A stretch of DNA of 64,000 nt. Source: Cytophagaceae bacterium. Lineage in GTDB: Bacteria > Bacteroidota > Bacteroidia > Cytophagales > Spirosomataceae. Under the pieces are notes generated by a model. The model had not been told where the DNA came from. It made no database searches and saw nothing but the letters and a program-made list of their open reading frames with translations. Positions within the stretch are counted from its first letter, which is position 1. Each line of letters begins with the position of its first letter. Shown in pieces: positions 45,084 to 51,907 of this stretch. The stretch covers positions 1-64,000 of the forward strand of contig JAIXOL010000058.1 in assembly GCA_027486845.1 (NCBI GenBank). Direction: 5' to 3'. A program made the translations under genes and the position numbers.

Positions 45084-45323
45084 TTACATTTCAATCGATG
45101 CATTGATTATTACATTTTCTCCTTTTTTTTCGATGTAATGTCGGGCATCGAATAAGTCTTTTTGGAGTTGTTTTATTCTATTTTCACGCATTTTTATATC
45201 TTCTTCACAGTCATCATTACTAATGATGTTTTCGTGAAATTTGACTTTCGCATGAATCATCTGTGTAATTAGTTTGATGGCTTCTTTACCACCAAATTGC
45301 CCTTGAATGAGTTGTATATGCAT
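45084..45323 (-). CDS. Small conserved helical protein, unknown function
   Basis: A 79-residue protein: FGGKEAIKLITQMIHAKVKFHENII, then a Glu/Lys/Arg-rich helix (DDCEEDIKMRENRIKQLQKDLFDARHYIEKKG) that may form a coiled coil. It resembles small hypothetical proteins found in many Bacteroidota, but I know no function. It starts 17 bp after the isocitrate dehydrogenase stop, shares its orientation and is followed by a strong terminator, so it is the last gene of that transcript. Confidence 0.65.
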   Translation of the reverse strand: MHIQLIQGQFGGKEAIKLITQMIHAKVKFHENIISNDDCEEDIKMRENRIKQLQKDLFDARHYIEKKGENVIINASIEM

Positions 45324-45340
45324 TTTTTGATGATGTTTAA

Positions 45341-46777
45341 TTATTGTCCTTGACCCAACGAAAAGCCCATTTTGCCATCGAAAGTATAAAGATTTTCGGT
45401 TTTTATAGTATCAACCCCTTGTTGAATAGCCTCATTTAGCAAGTTAATTATGCTGTGTTTGCTCATCTGATTGCCTTCGGTAGGCTTGAATCTACAACGC
45501 CAGTGATCAGTACAGAAAGTTTCTTCAAAACCTTCTGGCCATACCTTGATTCCACGGTTGGTAATCATCGAAAGTTTCACTTCGTTGGTATCAAGTGCCT
45601 GTACGATAGCGGCCAATTCGTCAGGGTTTTTACCTGCCCAATGAACGAATAAATCAACACCGACTAGTTCTTTCTTGCCTGGGGCTTTACGCTCATATTT
45701 TGGTAAATTAAGAGCAGCGTTTTCGGCATAAGTCACTGATTTTAATAGTTTTGGCTCTTGACCAAGATTAGCAATTACTGCTTGGGCAAATTCCCTTGTA
45801 CCTACTTTTTCTTGGCTAACTCCTTCTTTATAAACATCGTAGGTATGGATACCATCCTCGATTGTTTTTAACCATGCGTTTTGTATTTTTTCAGCAATTT
45901 TGGTCTGTCCGATGTGGTTGAGCATCATAATTGCACCTTGCAAAAGCCCCGATGGATTAGCCAAATTTTGACCTGCTCTACGAGGTGCTGAGCCGTGAAT
46001 TGCCTCAAACATGGCACATTCTTCGCCAATGTTGGCCGAGCCAGCCAAACCAACCGATCCCGCAATTTGAGCTGCTACATCCGAAAGTACATCGCCATAA
46101 AGATTAGGCATCACTATTACATCAAAAGCTTCAGGCGTATCAGCCATTTTTGCCGCACCAATGTCGATAATCCAATGTTCATTTTCAATTTCAGGATATT
46201 CTTTAGCAATTTCATCAAATACTTGATGGAACAAACCATCCGTTTGCTTCATAATATTATCCTTCGTAAAGCAAGTAACTTTCTTACGACCGTAGTGTTT
46301 GGCATATTCAAAAGCATAACGTACAATTTTTTCGCAACCTGGGCGACTGATAAGTTTCAAGCACTGAACTACTTCATCAGTTTGTTGATGTTCAATTCCA
46401 GCGTATAAGTCTTCTTCGTTTTCACGCACAATAACCACATCCATAATTGGGTGTTTGGTCGCCACAAAAGGGTGCAAACTCATGCACGGTCGGACGTTTG
46501 AGTAAAGTCCCAAAAATTTCCTAGTCGTTACGTTCAAACTCTTATAACCACCACCTTGAGGCGTTGTGATTGGTGCTTTTAAGAAAATCTTGTTGCGTCT
46601 AATTACATCCCAAGATTCTTTGGCAATACCCGCAGTATTTCCAGCCAAATACACTTTTTCACCTACTTCAATCTCTTCTACTTCGATTTTTGCTCCTGCT
46701 GCCATCAAAATCTCAAGGGTGGCATCCATAATTTCTGGACCGATTCCGTCACCTTTTGCTACTGTAATTTTTGTCAT
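45341..46777 (-). CDS. icd: Isocitrate dehydrogenase, long form (NADP-type likely)
   Basis: Oxidative decarboxylation of isocitrate to 2-oxoglutarate in the TCA cycle. A 478-residue member of the isocitrate/isopropylmalate dehydrogenase family: VAKGDGIGPEIMDATLEIL at the start, LKAPITTPQGGGYKSLNVTTRK near 66-87 with the substrate-binding Ser and Arg, VIVRENEEDLYAGIEH near 115-130, NLYGDVLSDVAAQIAGSVGLAGSANIG near 226-252, and EAIHGSAPRRAGQNLANPSG near 258-277. A C-terminal extension of about 140 residues is typical of the Thermus/Rickettsia-like long IDH. A LysR regulator is transcribed divergently, 93 bp away. Confidence 0.9.
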   Translation of the reverse strand: MTKITVAKGDGIGPEIMDATLEILMAAGAKIEVEEIEVGEKVYLAGNTAGIAKESWDVIRRNKIFLKAPITTPQGGGYKSLNVTTRKFLGLYSNVRPCMSLHPFVATKHPIMDVVIVRENEEDLYAGIEHQQTDEVVQCLKLISRPGCEKIVRYAFEYAKHYGRKKVTCFTKDNIMKQTDGLFHQVFDEIAKEYPEIENEHWIIDIGAAKMADTPEAFDVIVMPNLYGDVLSDVAAQIAGSVGLAGSANIGEECAMFEAIHGSAPRRAGQNLANPSGLLQGAIMMLNHIGQTKIAEKIQNAWLKTIEDGIHTYDVYKEGVSQEKVGTREFAQAVIANLGQEPKLLKSVTYAENAALNLPKYERKAPGKKELVGVDLFVHWAGKNPDELAAIVQALDTNEVKLSMITNRGIKVWPEGFEETFCTDHWRCRFKPTEGNQMSKHSIINLLNEAIQQGVDTIKTENLYTFDGKMGFSLGQGQ

Positions 46778-46838
46778 TGCGTTTTTGTTTTTTATTTAAT
46801 GTTGCAAAATTCTGTATAAAAAACCATTCGTTTTTATT

Positions 46839-46846
46839 TATATTTG
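46839..46846 (+). promoter_or_regulatory. Candidate -7 box before the LysR gene
   Basis: TATATTTG matches the TAnnTTTG consensus 24 bp before the ATG at 46871. No TTTG at the normal distance upstream. The 93-bp gap to icd would also hold the regulator's own binding site. Confidence 0.4.
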
Positions 46847-46870
46847 TAATGATATACATAAATAAAGATT

Positions 46871-47794
46871 ATGAATTATACTTTGCATCAATTACAGGTA
46901 TTTCTGAAAATTACACAAACACACAGCGTTACAAAAGCTGCTGAAGAGCTTTGTTTGACTCAGCCAGCGGTATCAATTCAGTTAAAAAACCTGCAAGACC
47001 AATTTGAGATTCCGCTCACTGAAGTGGTTGGTAGGAAGCTGTTTATCACAGATTTTGGCAAAGAAATAGCCCTTGCGGCCGAAAAAATATTGAACGAAGT
47101 CTACGCCATTAATTATAAAACAATGGCACACAAAGGCAAGCTAACGGGCCGCCTAAAAATCTCGGTTGTTTCGACAGGTAAATATGTGATGCCCTATTTT
47201 TTATCGGACTTTATTAACCGTAATGAAGGCATAGAATTGATGATGGACGTTACAAATAGAGCAAAAGTGATTGAAAGTTTGGAGAAAAATGAGGTTGATT
47301 TTTCGTTGGTTTCGGTGCTTCCCGATAATCTGAAAGTTGAGAATATTGAACTACTACAAAATAAATTATTCTTGGTGAACAATACAAAAAACAAGTATGC
47401 TGAGAAAATCTACGATAAAAGTATTTTTGAAGATTTGCCACTTATTTATCGAGAACACGGCTCAGGTACAAGGCTCGTAATGGAACGATTTATCGAAGAA
47501 AATAAATTACCCGTCAGAAAAAAGATGGAACTGACCTCCAACGAAGCCGTAAAGCAGGCCGTTATTGCGGGTTTGGGCTGCTCGATTATGCCATTGATTG
47601 GTATTAAAAGCGAACTGCTAAACGGAGATTTGCAGATTATTCCAGTAAAAGATTTTCCGATTATTTCGGTTTGGAATTTAGTTTGGATGAAAAACAAAAA
47701 CTTTTCGCCCGTGGCCGCTGCATTTTTGAAATACGTCAATGAACAAAAAGAAGCCATTATTCATGAAAAATTTGATTGGTTTGAAAAGTTTTGA
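46871..47794 (+). CDS. LysR-type transcriptional regulator
   Basis: A 307-residue regulator. The N-terminal winged helix-turn-helix reads LHQLQVFLKITQTHSVTKAAEELCLTQPAVSIQLKNLQ (positions about 5-42, standard LysR signature). The C-terminal effector-binding domain begins near 90 (GRLKISVVSTGKYVMPYFLSDF) and resembles CbbR/CysB-type folds. It is divergent from isocitrate dehydrogenase, so by the usual LysR arrangement it may control that gene; the effector is unknown. Confidence 0.9.
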   Translation: MNYTLHQLQVFLKITQTHSVTKAAEELCLTQPAVSIQLKNLQDQFEIPLTEVVGRKLFITDFGKEIALAAEKILNEVYAINYKTMAHKGKLTGRLKISVVSTGKYVMPYFLSDFINRNEGIELMMDVTNRAKVIESLEKNEVDFSLVSVLPDNLKVENIELLQNKLFLVNNTKNKYAEKIYDKSIFEDLPLIYREHGSGTRLVMERFIEENKLPVRKKMELTSNEAVKQAVIAGLGCSIMPLIGIKSELLNGDLQIIPVKDFPIISVWNLVWMKNKNFSPVAAAFLKYVNEQKEAIIHEKFDWFEKF

Positions 47795-48147
47795 AAAGAG
47801 CATCATCTTATGTATGACTCTTGTAATGTGATAAAAACAAAACATATAATTATTTTTTCATTAATTTTATGTCAAAATAATGATTGAAATGCAAGAGCGA
47901 AAAATAGTTCGACATAAAGACATCGGCGAACAGTATTTCTATCTTATAGGAATTAGGCAGAAAAATGACTCCAACTGAAAGATTGATGAGCCTTTTTAAA
48001 ATGCAAGAAGAGTATCGCCAAAATCATAATTAAAATAATCAAAAAATCGAACGTAAAATCATCATAAAGAAACCTTCATGGATTTAGAAGATTCTAAATT
48101 ATTTGGGACATAGTTTTGCTCGGGAAGAAAAATACAAGTCATTCGCC
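47795..48147. other. Intergenic region with two doubtful micro-ORFs
   Basis: The gap holds two overlapping short frames, 47880-47978 (32 codons) and 47965-48033 (22 codons, TPTERLMSLFKMQEEYRQN). They could be remnants of a small helical protein. Neither has a convincing start signal, so I do not call them genes. The remainder is AT-rich. Confidence 0.35.
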
Positions 48148-48178
48148 AAAAAGAGCCAAACCTAATTGGCTTTTTTTT
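48148..48178 (+). terminator. Hairpin with T run upstream of the protease gene
   Basis: GCCAA (48155-48159) pairs with TTGGC (48166-48170), extended by A/T pairs, 6-nt loop, followed by eight Ts. It could terminate read-through from the LysR gene or from the micro-ORFs. Confidence 0.65.
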
Positions 48179-48254
48179 GTAATAAAATAATCGTTTTCAA
48201 AAAATCTCTTTGTTACTTTGTGTCTTTGCCACTCTGTGCTGATTTATAAAAAAT

Positions 48255-49157
48255 ATGTTTGTTGATGCCATCGAAGAAGTTGGTCGATTTACTCGTCCAA
48301 TTCAGTTTATTTCAAGAAATTACAACGAAAATGTCGTCACTGGCGGAGCCGCAACGATGTTTTTTGTTAACGAGTTTTCGTGTGCTGTTACCTGTAAGCA
48401 CGTCATTGATTTAATAGGAAATCGCACCAATATTAATCAAAAATATGCGAATTTTCGACGTGAACGTGCCGCCATTCCTCGCACGGGTGGCGTTCCGCAT
48501 CATCAATACCAAAAGTTTATCAAAGGGCTCGAAAATAAGTATGATTATACAGCCGAAACTATTGTTGAACTCAACGAACGTTTTTTGGATTGCACGGCCG
48601 ACCCAACGCTGCGTTTTCGTTGGATAAATCATCCAAAGTATGATTTGGCAATTATTGTTTTTGATAAGTTTCAACAGCCATTATATCAATCTTACGCTCG
48701 CTTTATGAAAGATAGTTCGGGTTTGAAGCAAGGGAAATCACTTTGCAGATTAGGTTATCCATTTCCCGAATTTACCAACTTTCAATACAATCCCGAAGCC
48801 GATGAAATTTCTTGGACAAACAGTGGCATCATTGGTACTCCACGTTTCCCGATTGATGGAATGTTGACGAGGCATTTGGTCGAAAACAACGAGCTTTATG
48901 GCGTAGAACTCAGCACTCCAGGTTTACGTGGACAAAGTGGTGGGCCACTTTTCGACCGAAATGGCGTAGTTTGTGGCATGCAAAGCAAAACTAATGCTCT
49001 TCATCTAGGTTTTGATATGCACAATGCTTCACACAATGTAAATGGAAAAACAATTAAAGTTAATAATCAACCATTTCTGCACGTAGGACATTGTATTCAT
49101 GTTGATGTCATCAAATCTTTTTTGGCTCAAAATGATATTAAATTTTATGAAGCATAA
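48255..49157 (+). CDS. Trypsin-like serine protease domain protein
   Basis: A 300-residue protein without a signal peptide, so probably cytoplasmic. The chymotrypsin-like catalytic triad can be traced: His in CAVTCKHVIDLIG near 47-49, Asp in PKYDLAIIVFDKF near 125-130, and Ser in STPGLRGQSGGPLFDRNGVVCGMQS near 233-245 (GxSGGP). About 65 residues between the His and Asp are unusual (HHQYQKFIKGLENKYDYTAE). Cytoplasmic trypsin-like domains in bacteria often belong to defence or stress systems, but no partner gene is adjacent; function unknown. Downstream genes start 190 bp away. Confidence 0.75.
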   Translation: MFVDAIEEVGRFTRPIQFISRNYNENVVTGGAATMFFVNEFSCAVTCKHVIDLIGNRTNINQKYANFRRERAAIPRTGGVPHHQYQKFIKGLENKYDYTAETIVELNERFLDCTADPTLRFRWINHPKYDLAIIVFDKFQQPLYQSYARFMKDSSGLKQGKSLCRLGYPFPEFTNFQYNPEADEISWTNSGIIGTPRFPIDGMLTRHLVENNELYGVELSTPGLRGQSGGPLFDRNGVVCGMQSKTNALHLGFDMHNASHNVNGKTIKVNNQPFLHVGHCIHVDVIKSFLAQNDIKFYEA

Positions 49158-49318
49158 ATCTTGATTAGATTTGATAACTTTCTTAATGTCGTCAAATCTG
49201 TATTGAGTTGTAAACTGAATACAGCCAAATTCTGCCGTAAAATATCATTTTATCCGTGATTTTGTGTAATAAACAATAAAAAGCCGACTGCCGACTGCCA
49301 ATAGCCGACTGTTTTCTG

Positions 49319-49326
49319 TACTTTTG
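49319..49326 (+). promoter_or_regulatory. Candidate -7 box before the RRM gene
   Basis: TACTTTTG fits TAnnTTTG, 20 bp before the ATG at 49347. Upstream is a short triple repeat of the unit CCGACTG (49283-49310) and no TTTG at proper spacing. Confidence 0.4.
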
Positions 49327-49346
49327 TAAAATAAAAAAAATAAACG

Positions 49347-49700
49347 ATGGATATTTTTGTAGGCAGTTTACCATTTAAACTTAAAGAAAAAGAATTAAAA
49401 GAACTTTTTGAAAAGTTTGGAGAGGTGACATCGGCCAAAATTATAAAAAATAAAGCTACCCGCCAAAATAAAGGATTTGGGTTTGTAGAAATGCCTAATG
49501 AAGAAGAAATACGGAAAGCAATTTTTGAGCTAAATGGTTTCGAGATTATGGGTCGTAATTTAGAGGTAAGTATTTCGGAGAAAAAAGATAAATCGAAAGG
49601 AAAATCAACTAAAGCACCTAAACTTAACTCGCAAGGCAAATTGTATGTAAAAGATAGTTATGTGCCTTTCAAGGGAAATGATAAACGTGGAAAACGATGA
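49347..49700 (+). CDS. RRM-type RNA-binding protein
   Basis: A 117-residue protein with one RNA-recognition motif at about 1-78: RNP2 is IFVGSL at 3-8 and RNP1 is NKGFGFVEM near 42-50, with the usual aromatic residues. The remaining basic tail (KKDKSKGKSTKAPK, KGNDKRGKR) should help bind RNA. Such single-RRM proteins in Bacteroidota are often cold-induced. The stop overlaps the helicase ATG (ATGA), so the two are translationally coupled and probably act on the same RNAs. Confidence 0.92.
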   Translation: MDIFVGSLPFKLKEKELKELFEKFGEVTSAKIIKNKATRQNKGFGFVEMPNEEEIRKAIFELNGFEIMGRNLEVSISEKKDKSKGKSTKAPKLNSQGKLYVKDSYVPFKGNDKRGKR

Positions 49701-50944
49701 AATTCGACGATTATAGTATTTCGAACGAACTCAAGAAAAATATTGCTGATTTAGGTTTTAAACGACCGACAGATATTCAGTTTAAGTCGATTCCGCCAAT
49801 TTTGAAAGGTGAAGATGTATTGGCCATTGCCCAAACAGGTACAGGAAAAACTGCAGCTTTTGCGATTCCAATTATCAGTATTTTGCAGGAAATGAAGCAT
49901 TCGGTACGGTATGAGGAAGGAGTGAAGTGCATCGTCATGGAGCCAACTCGTGAACTTGCACTACAAGTTTCTGAGGTTTTTCAGAAAATGTCCAAAGGAA
50001 CAAAAGTCGAAACACTTTGTCTTTTTGGAGGAGTTGAGCAAGCACCACAAATCGAAAAACTAGTCAAAGGTGTTGATATTTTGATTGCTACCCCAGGCCG
50101 AATGTTTGATTTGATTTACCAAAAACATCTCAAAATCACGGGCGTAGAAATCTTAGTACTTGATGAAGCCGACCACATGCTCGATTTGGGTTTTATCAAA
50201 GATATTCAAGATGTAAAGAAATTTTTGCCAAAATTTCATCAAACGCTATTCTTTTCGGCAACAATCAATGAGCAAATCAAGAAAGTTGCTTATTCGTTGG
50301 TCAGAAATGCCATCCGAATTCAGCTTTCACCCAACGACCCCGTTGCTAAAAATATTACGCATTCGGTCGCTTTTGTTGAAATGGACGATAAACGCTTTTT
50401 CTTGGAAAGGGTTATCGGCGAAAATCCTGAAAGCAAAATTTTGGTTTTTGTGCGTACAAAAGTGCGTGCTGAACGAGTAAAATCTGCCATGCAGCGAGTA
50501 GGCATTGAAAGTGAAACAATTCACGGAGATAAAGAACAACAAGACCGCCTTTCGGTGTTGGACAAATTCAGAAGTGGCGAAGTTAAAATACTGATAGCCA
50601 CCGATGTAAGTGCGAGAGGAATTGATATTGCAAATGTAGATTACGTTGTAAATTATGACCTGCCTGATGTACCCGAAAACTATGTGCATAGGGTAGGGCG
50701 TACTGGTCGAGGGATGCAAAAAGGCTTAGCGGTTTCGTTTTGTGCAGCCGAAGAAAAACCAATTTTGGCTGAAATTGAAGGCTTTATGGGTAAGAAAATC
50801 AGAGTTTTGGAACTTGACAAACAAGAATATGCTGAAACCATTGATTTTTCGAAAGATATAGCCAATTTTGATTTGAAGGCTTTGCTAAAAGAAGCCGAAG
50901 AAATGGAAGCATTGAAGAAAAAGTCGAAAAAGAAGAAAAAATAA
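49697..50944 (+). CDS. DEAD-box RNA helicase
   Basis: A 415-residue ATP-dependent RNA helicase of the RhlE/DeaD type. Motifs in order: Q motif KRPTDIQFKSIPPIL near 20, motif I AQTGTGKT near 46, Ia PTRELALQV near 80, TPGRM near 138, motif II LDEADHMLDLGF near 154, III SAT near 187, then VFVRTK near 250, ATDVSARGIDIANVDYV near 299 and VI HRVGRTGRGMQKG near 329. A short basic tail (KKKSKKKKK) ends the protein. It overlaps the RRM gene by 4 bp. Likely roles are ribosome assembly or mRNA turnover at low temperature. Confidence 0.94.
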   Translation: MKFDDYSISNELKKNIADLGFKRPTDIQFKSIPPILKGEDVLAIAQTGTGKTAAFAIPIISILQEMKHSVRYEEGVKCIVMEPTRELALQVSEVFQKMSKGTKVETLCLFGGVEQAPQIEKLVKGVDILIATPGRMFDLIYQKHLKITGVEILVLDEADHMLDLGFIKDIQDVKKFLPKFHQTLFFSATINEQIKKVAYSLVRNAIRIQLSPNDPVAKNITHSVAFVEMDDKRFFLERVIGENPESKILVFVRTKVRAERVKSAMQRVGIESETIHGDKEQQDRLSVLDKFRSGEVKILIATDVSARGIDIANVDYVVNYDLPDVPENYVHRVGRTGRGMQKGLAVSFCAAEEKPILAEIEGFMGKKIRVLELDKQEYAETIDFSKDIANFDLKALLKEAEEMEALKKKSKKKKK

Positions 50945-51086
50945 TTATTGATTAGAAAACTGCGGGGCCGCCCGTGCGGTTACTGGAAAATTGGGGAATT
51001 AGTTATTGGAAAGTTATACAAATCAACTTCTAAATAACAAGTAACCAATTTCCCACTAATCAGCAATAAATAACTATTCATCAGAA

Positions 51087-51314
51087 ATGAACGAACAACC
51101 AAACAATCCGCTGCATGGCATTACGCTCGAAAGAATAGTAAGAGAACTTAGAGATTATTACGGCTGGGATCAAATGGCTTACCATGTAAATGTCAATTGC
51201 TTTGCTAATAATCCATCACTCAATTCAAGCTTGAAGTTTCTAAGGAAAACTGATTGGGCAAGAAAAAAAGTAGAAAGTTTATATCTCCGAATGCTTCAAG
51301 AGCAGAATGGATAA
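51087..51314 (+). CDS. VF530-family (DUF2132) DNA-binding-like protein
   Basis: A 75-residue protein nearly entirely made of the VF530 domain: [26 protein letters not shown] near 7-32, then [34 protein letters not shown] near 38-71. The family is small, helical and was structurally linked to DNA binding; the cellular role is unknown. It is a single gene with its own terminator 3 bp after the stop. Confidence 0.88.
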   Translation: MNEQPNNPLHGITLERIVRELRDYYGWDQMAYHVNVNCFANNPSLNSSLKFLRKTDWARKKVESLYLRMLQEQNG

Positions 51315-51316
51315 TA

Positions 51317-51350
51317 ATAAAACCACCCTTTGCTGGGGTGGTTTTATTTT
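51317..51350 (+). terminator. Terminator after the VF530 gene
   Basis: Stem AAAACCACCC (51319-51328) with GGGTGGTTTT (51336-51345), 7-nt loop, extended by A/T pairs and followed by a T run. Confidence 0.85.
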
Positions 51351-51567
51351 TGTTTGGTCGTCTTTACGAAAAAGACACTTATCTTGGTCGATAGCCATTG
51401 CCTAGGCAAAAATATCAGTATTTAGTCAGTGCTTGTTCGTAAGCCCCGCAATAATGAATAAAATTGAATATTCATTATTTTGATTATACTTAAATGACTC
51501 AATAAGACTTTATTACCTTAAATTTAATTGGTTTTTCGAAAAAAAAATGAGAAAAATTAAAATTATG

Positions 51568-51597
51568 TTTGATTACAAATTTATTTACTTACATTTG
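51568..51597 (+). promoter_or_regulatory. Bacteroidota-type promoter of the cold-shock gene
   Basis: TTTG at 51568-51571 and TACATTTG at 51590-51597, separated by 18 bp, match the -33 and -7 boxes of the Bacteroidota sigma factor. The expected start is about 25 bp before the ATG at 51627. This is the best promoter in the window. The rest of the 312-bp gap is AT-rich and shows nothing else. Confidence 0.7.
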
Positions 51598-51626
51598 TGT
51601 TTTTAAAGTACTAATACAAATACAAA

Positions 51627-51818
51627 ATGTCTAACGGAACAGTAAAGTTTTTCAATGAAACCAAAGGATTTGGTTTTATCAAAGTAAATGGCTCAAACCA
51701 AGAAGTATTCGTTCACGTGTCTGAATTAAAAGACCAAATCCGTCAGGATGACGAAGTTACTTTCGATATCCAAGAAGGAAAAAGAGGTTTAAACGCCGTT
51801 AACGTAAAATTAGCATAA
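51627..51818 (+). CDS. Cold-shock protein (CspA family)
   Basis: A 63-residue single cold-shock domain, the normal length for the family. RNP1 is KGFGFIKV near 12 and RNP2 is VFVHVSEL near 25; the opening SNGTVKFFNETKGFG is standard. It binds single-stranded nucleic acid and acts as an RNA chaperone. The gene has a clear TTTG/TAnnTTTG promoter and its own terminator, so it is monocistronic. It lies near the RRM and DEAD-box genes, which fit the same cold-response theme. Confidence 0.95.
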   Translation: MSNGTVKFFNETKGFGFIKVNGSNQEVFVHVSELKDQIRQDDEVTFDIQEGKRGLNAVNVKLA

Positions 51819-51860
51819 TTATATCATCACTTCGGTGAGTAGAATTATATAATTTACAGG

Positions 51861-51890
51861 AAGCCCCCGATAATTCGAGGGCTTTTTTTG
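51861..51890 (+). terminator. Terminator after the cold-shock gene
   Basis: AAGCCC (51861-51866) pairs with GGGCTT (51879-51884), and CGA (51868-51870) with TCG (51875-51877), leaving a small internal mismatch and a 4-nt loop; a T run follows. It may also serve the BNR-repeat gene converging from the other strand. Confidence 0.8.
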
Positions 51891-51907
51891 TGCCTCATTT
51901 TTTGTTT

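Noticed and set aside
51350-51560. tRNA or structured RNA in the gap before the cold-shock gene
   Set aside because: No cloverleaf, T-loop (GTTCRA) or anticodon arm could be built; only AT-rich sequence and short palindromes.
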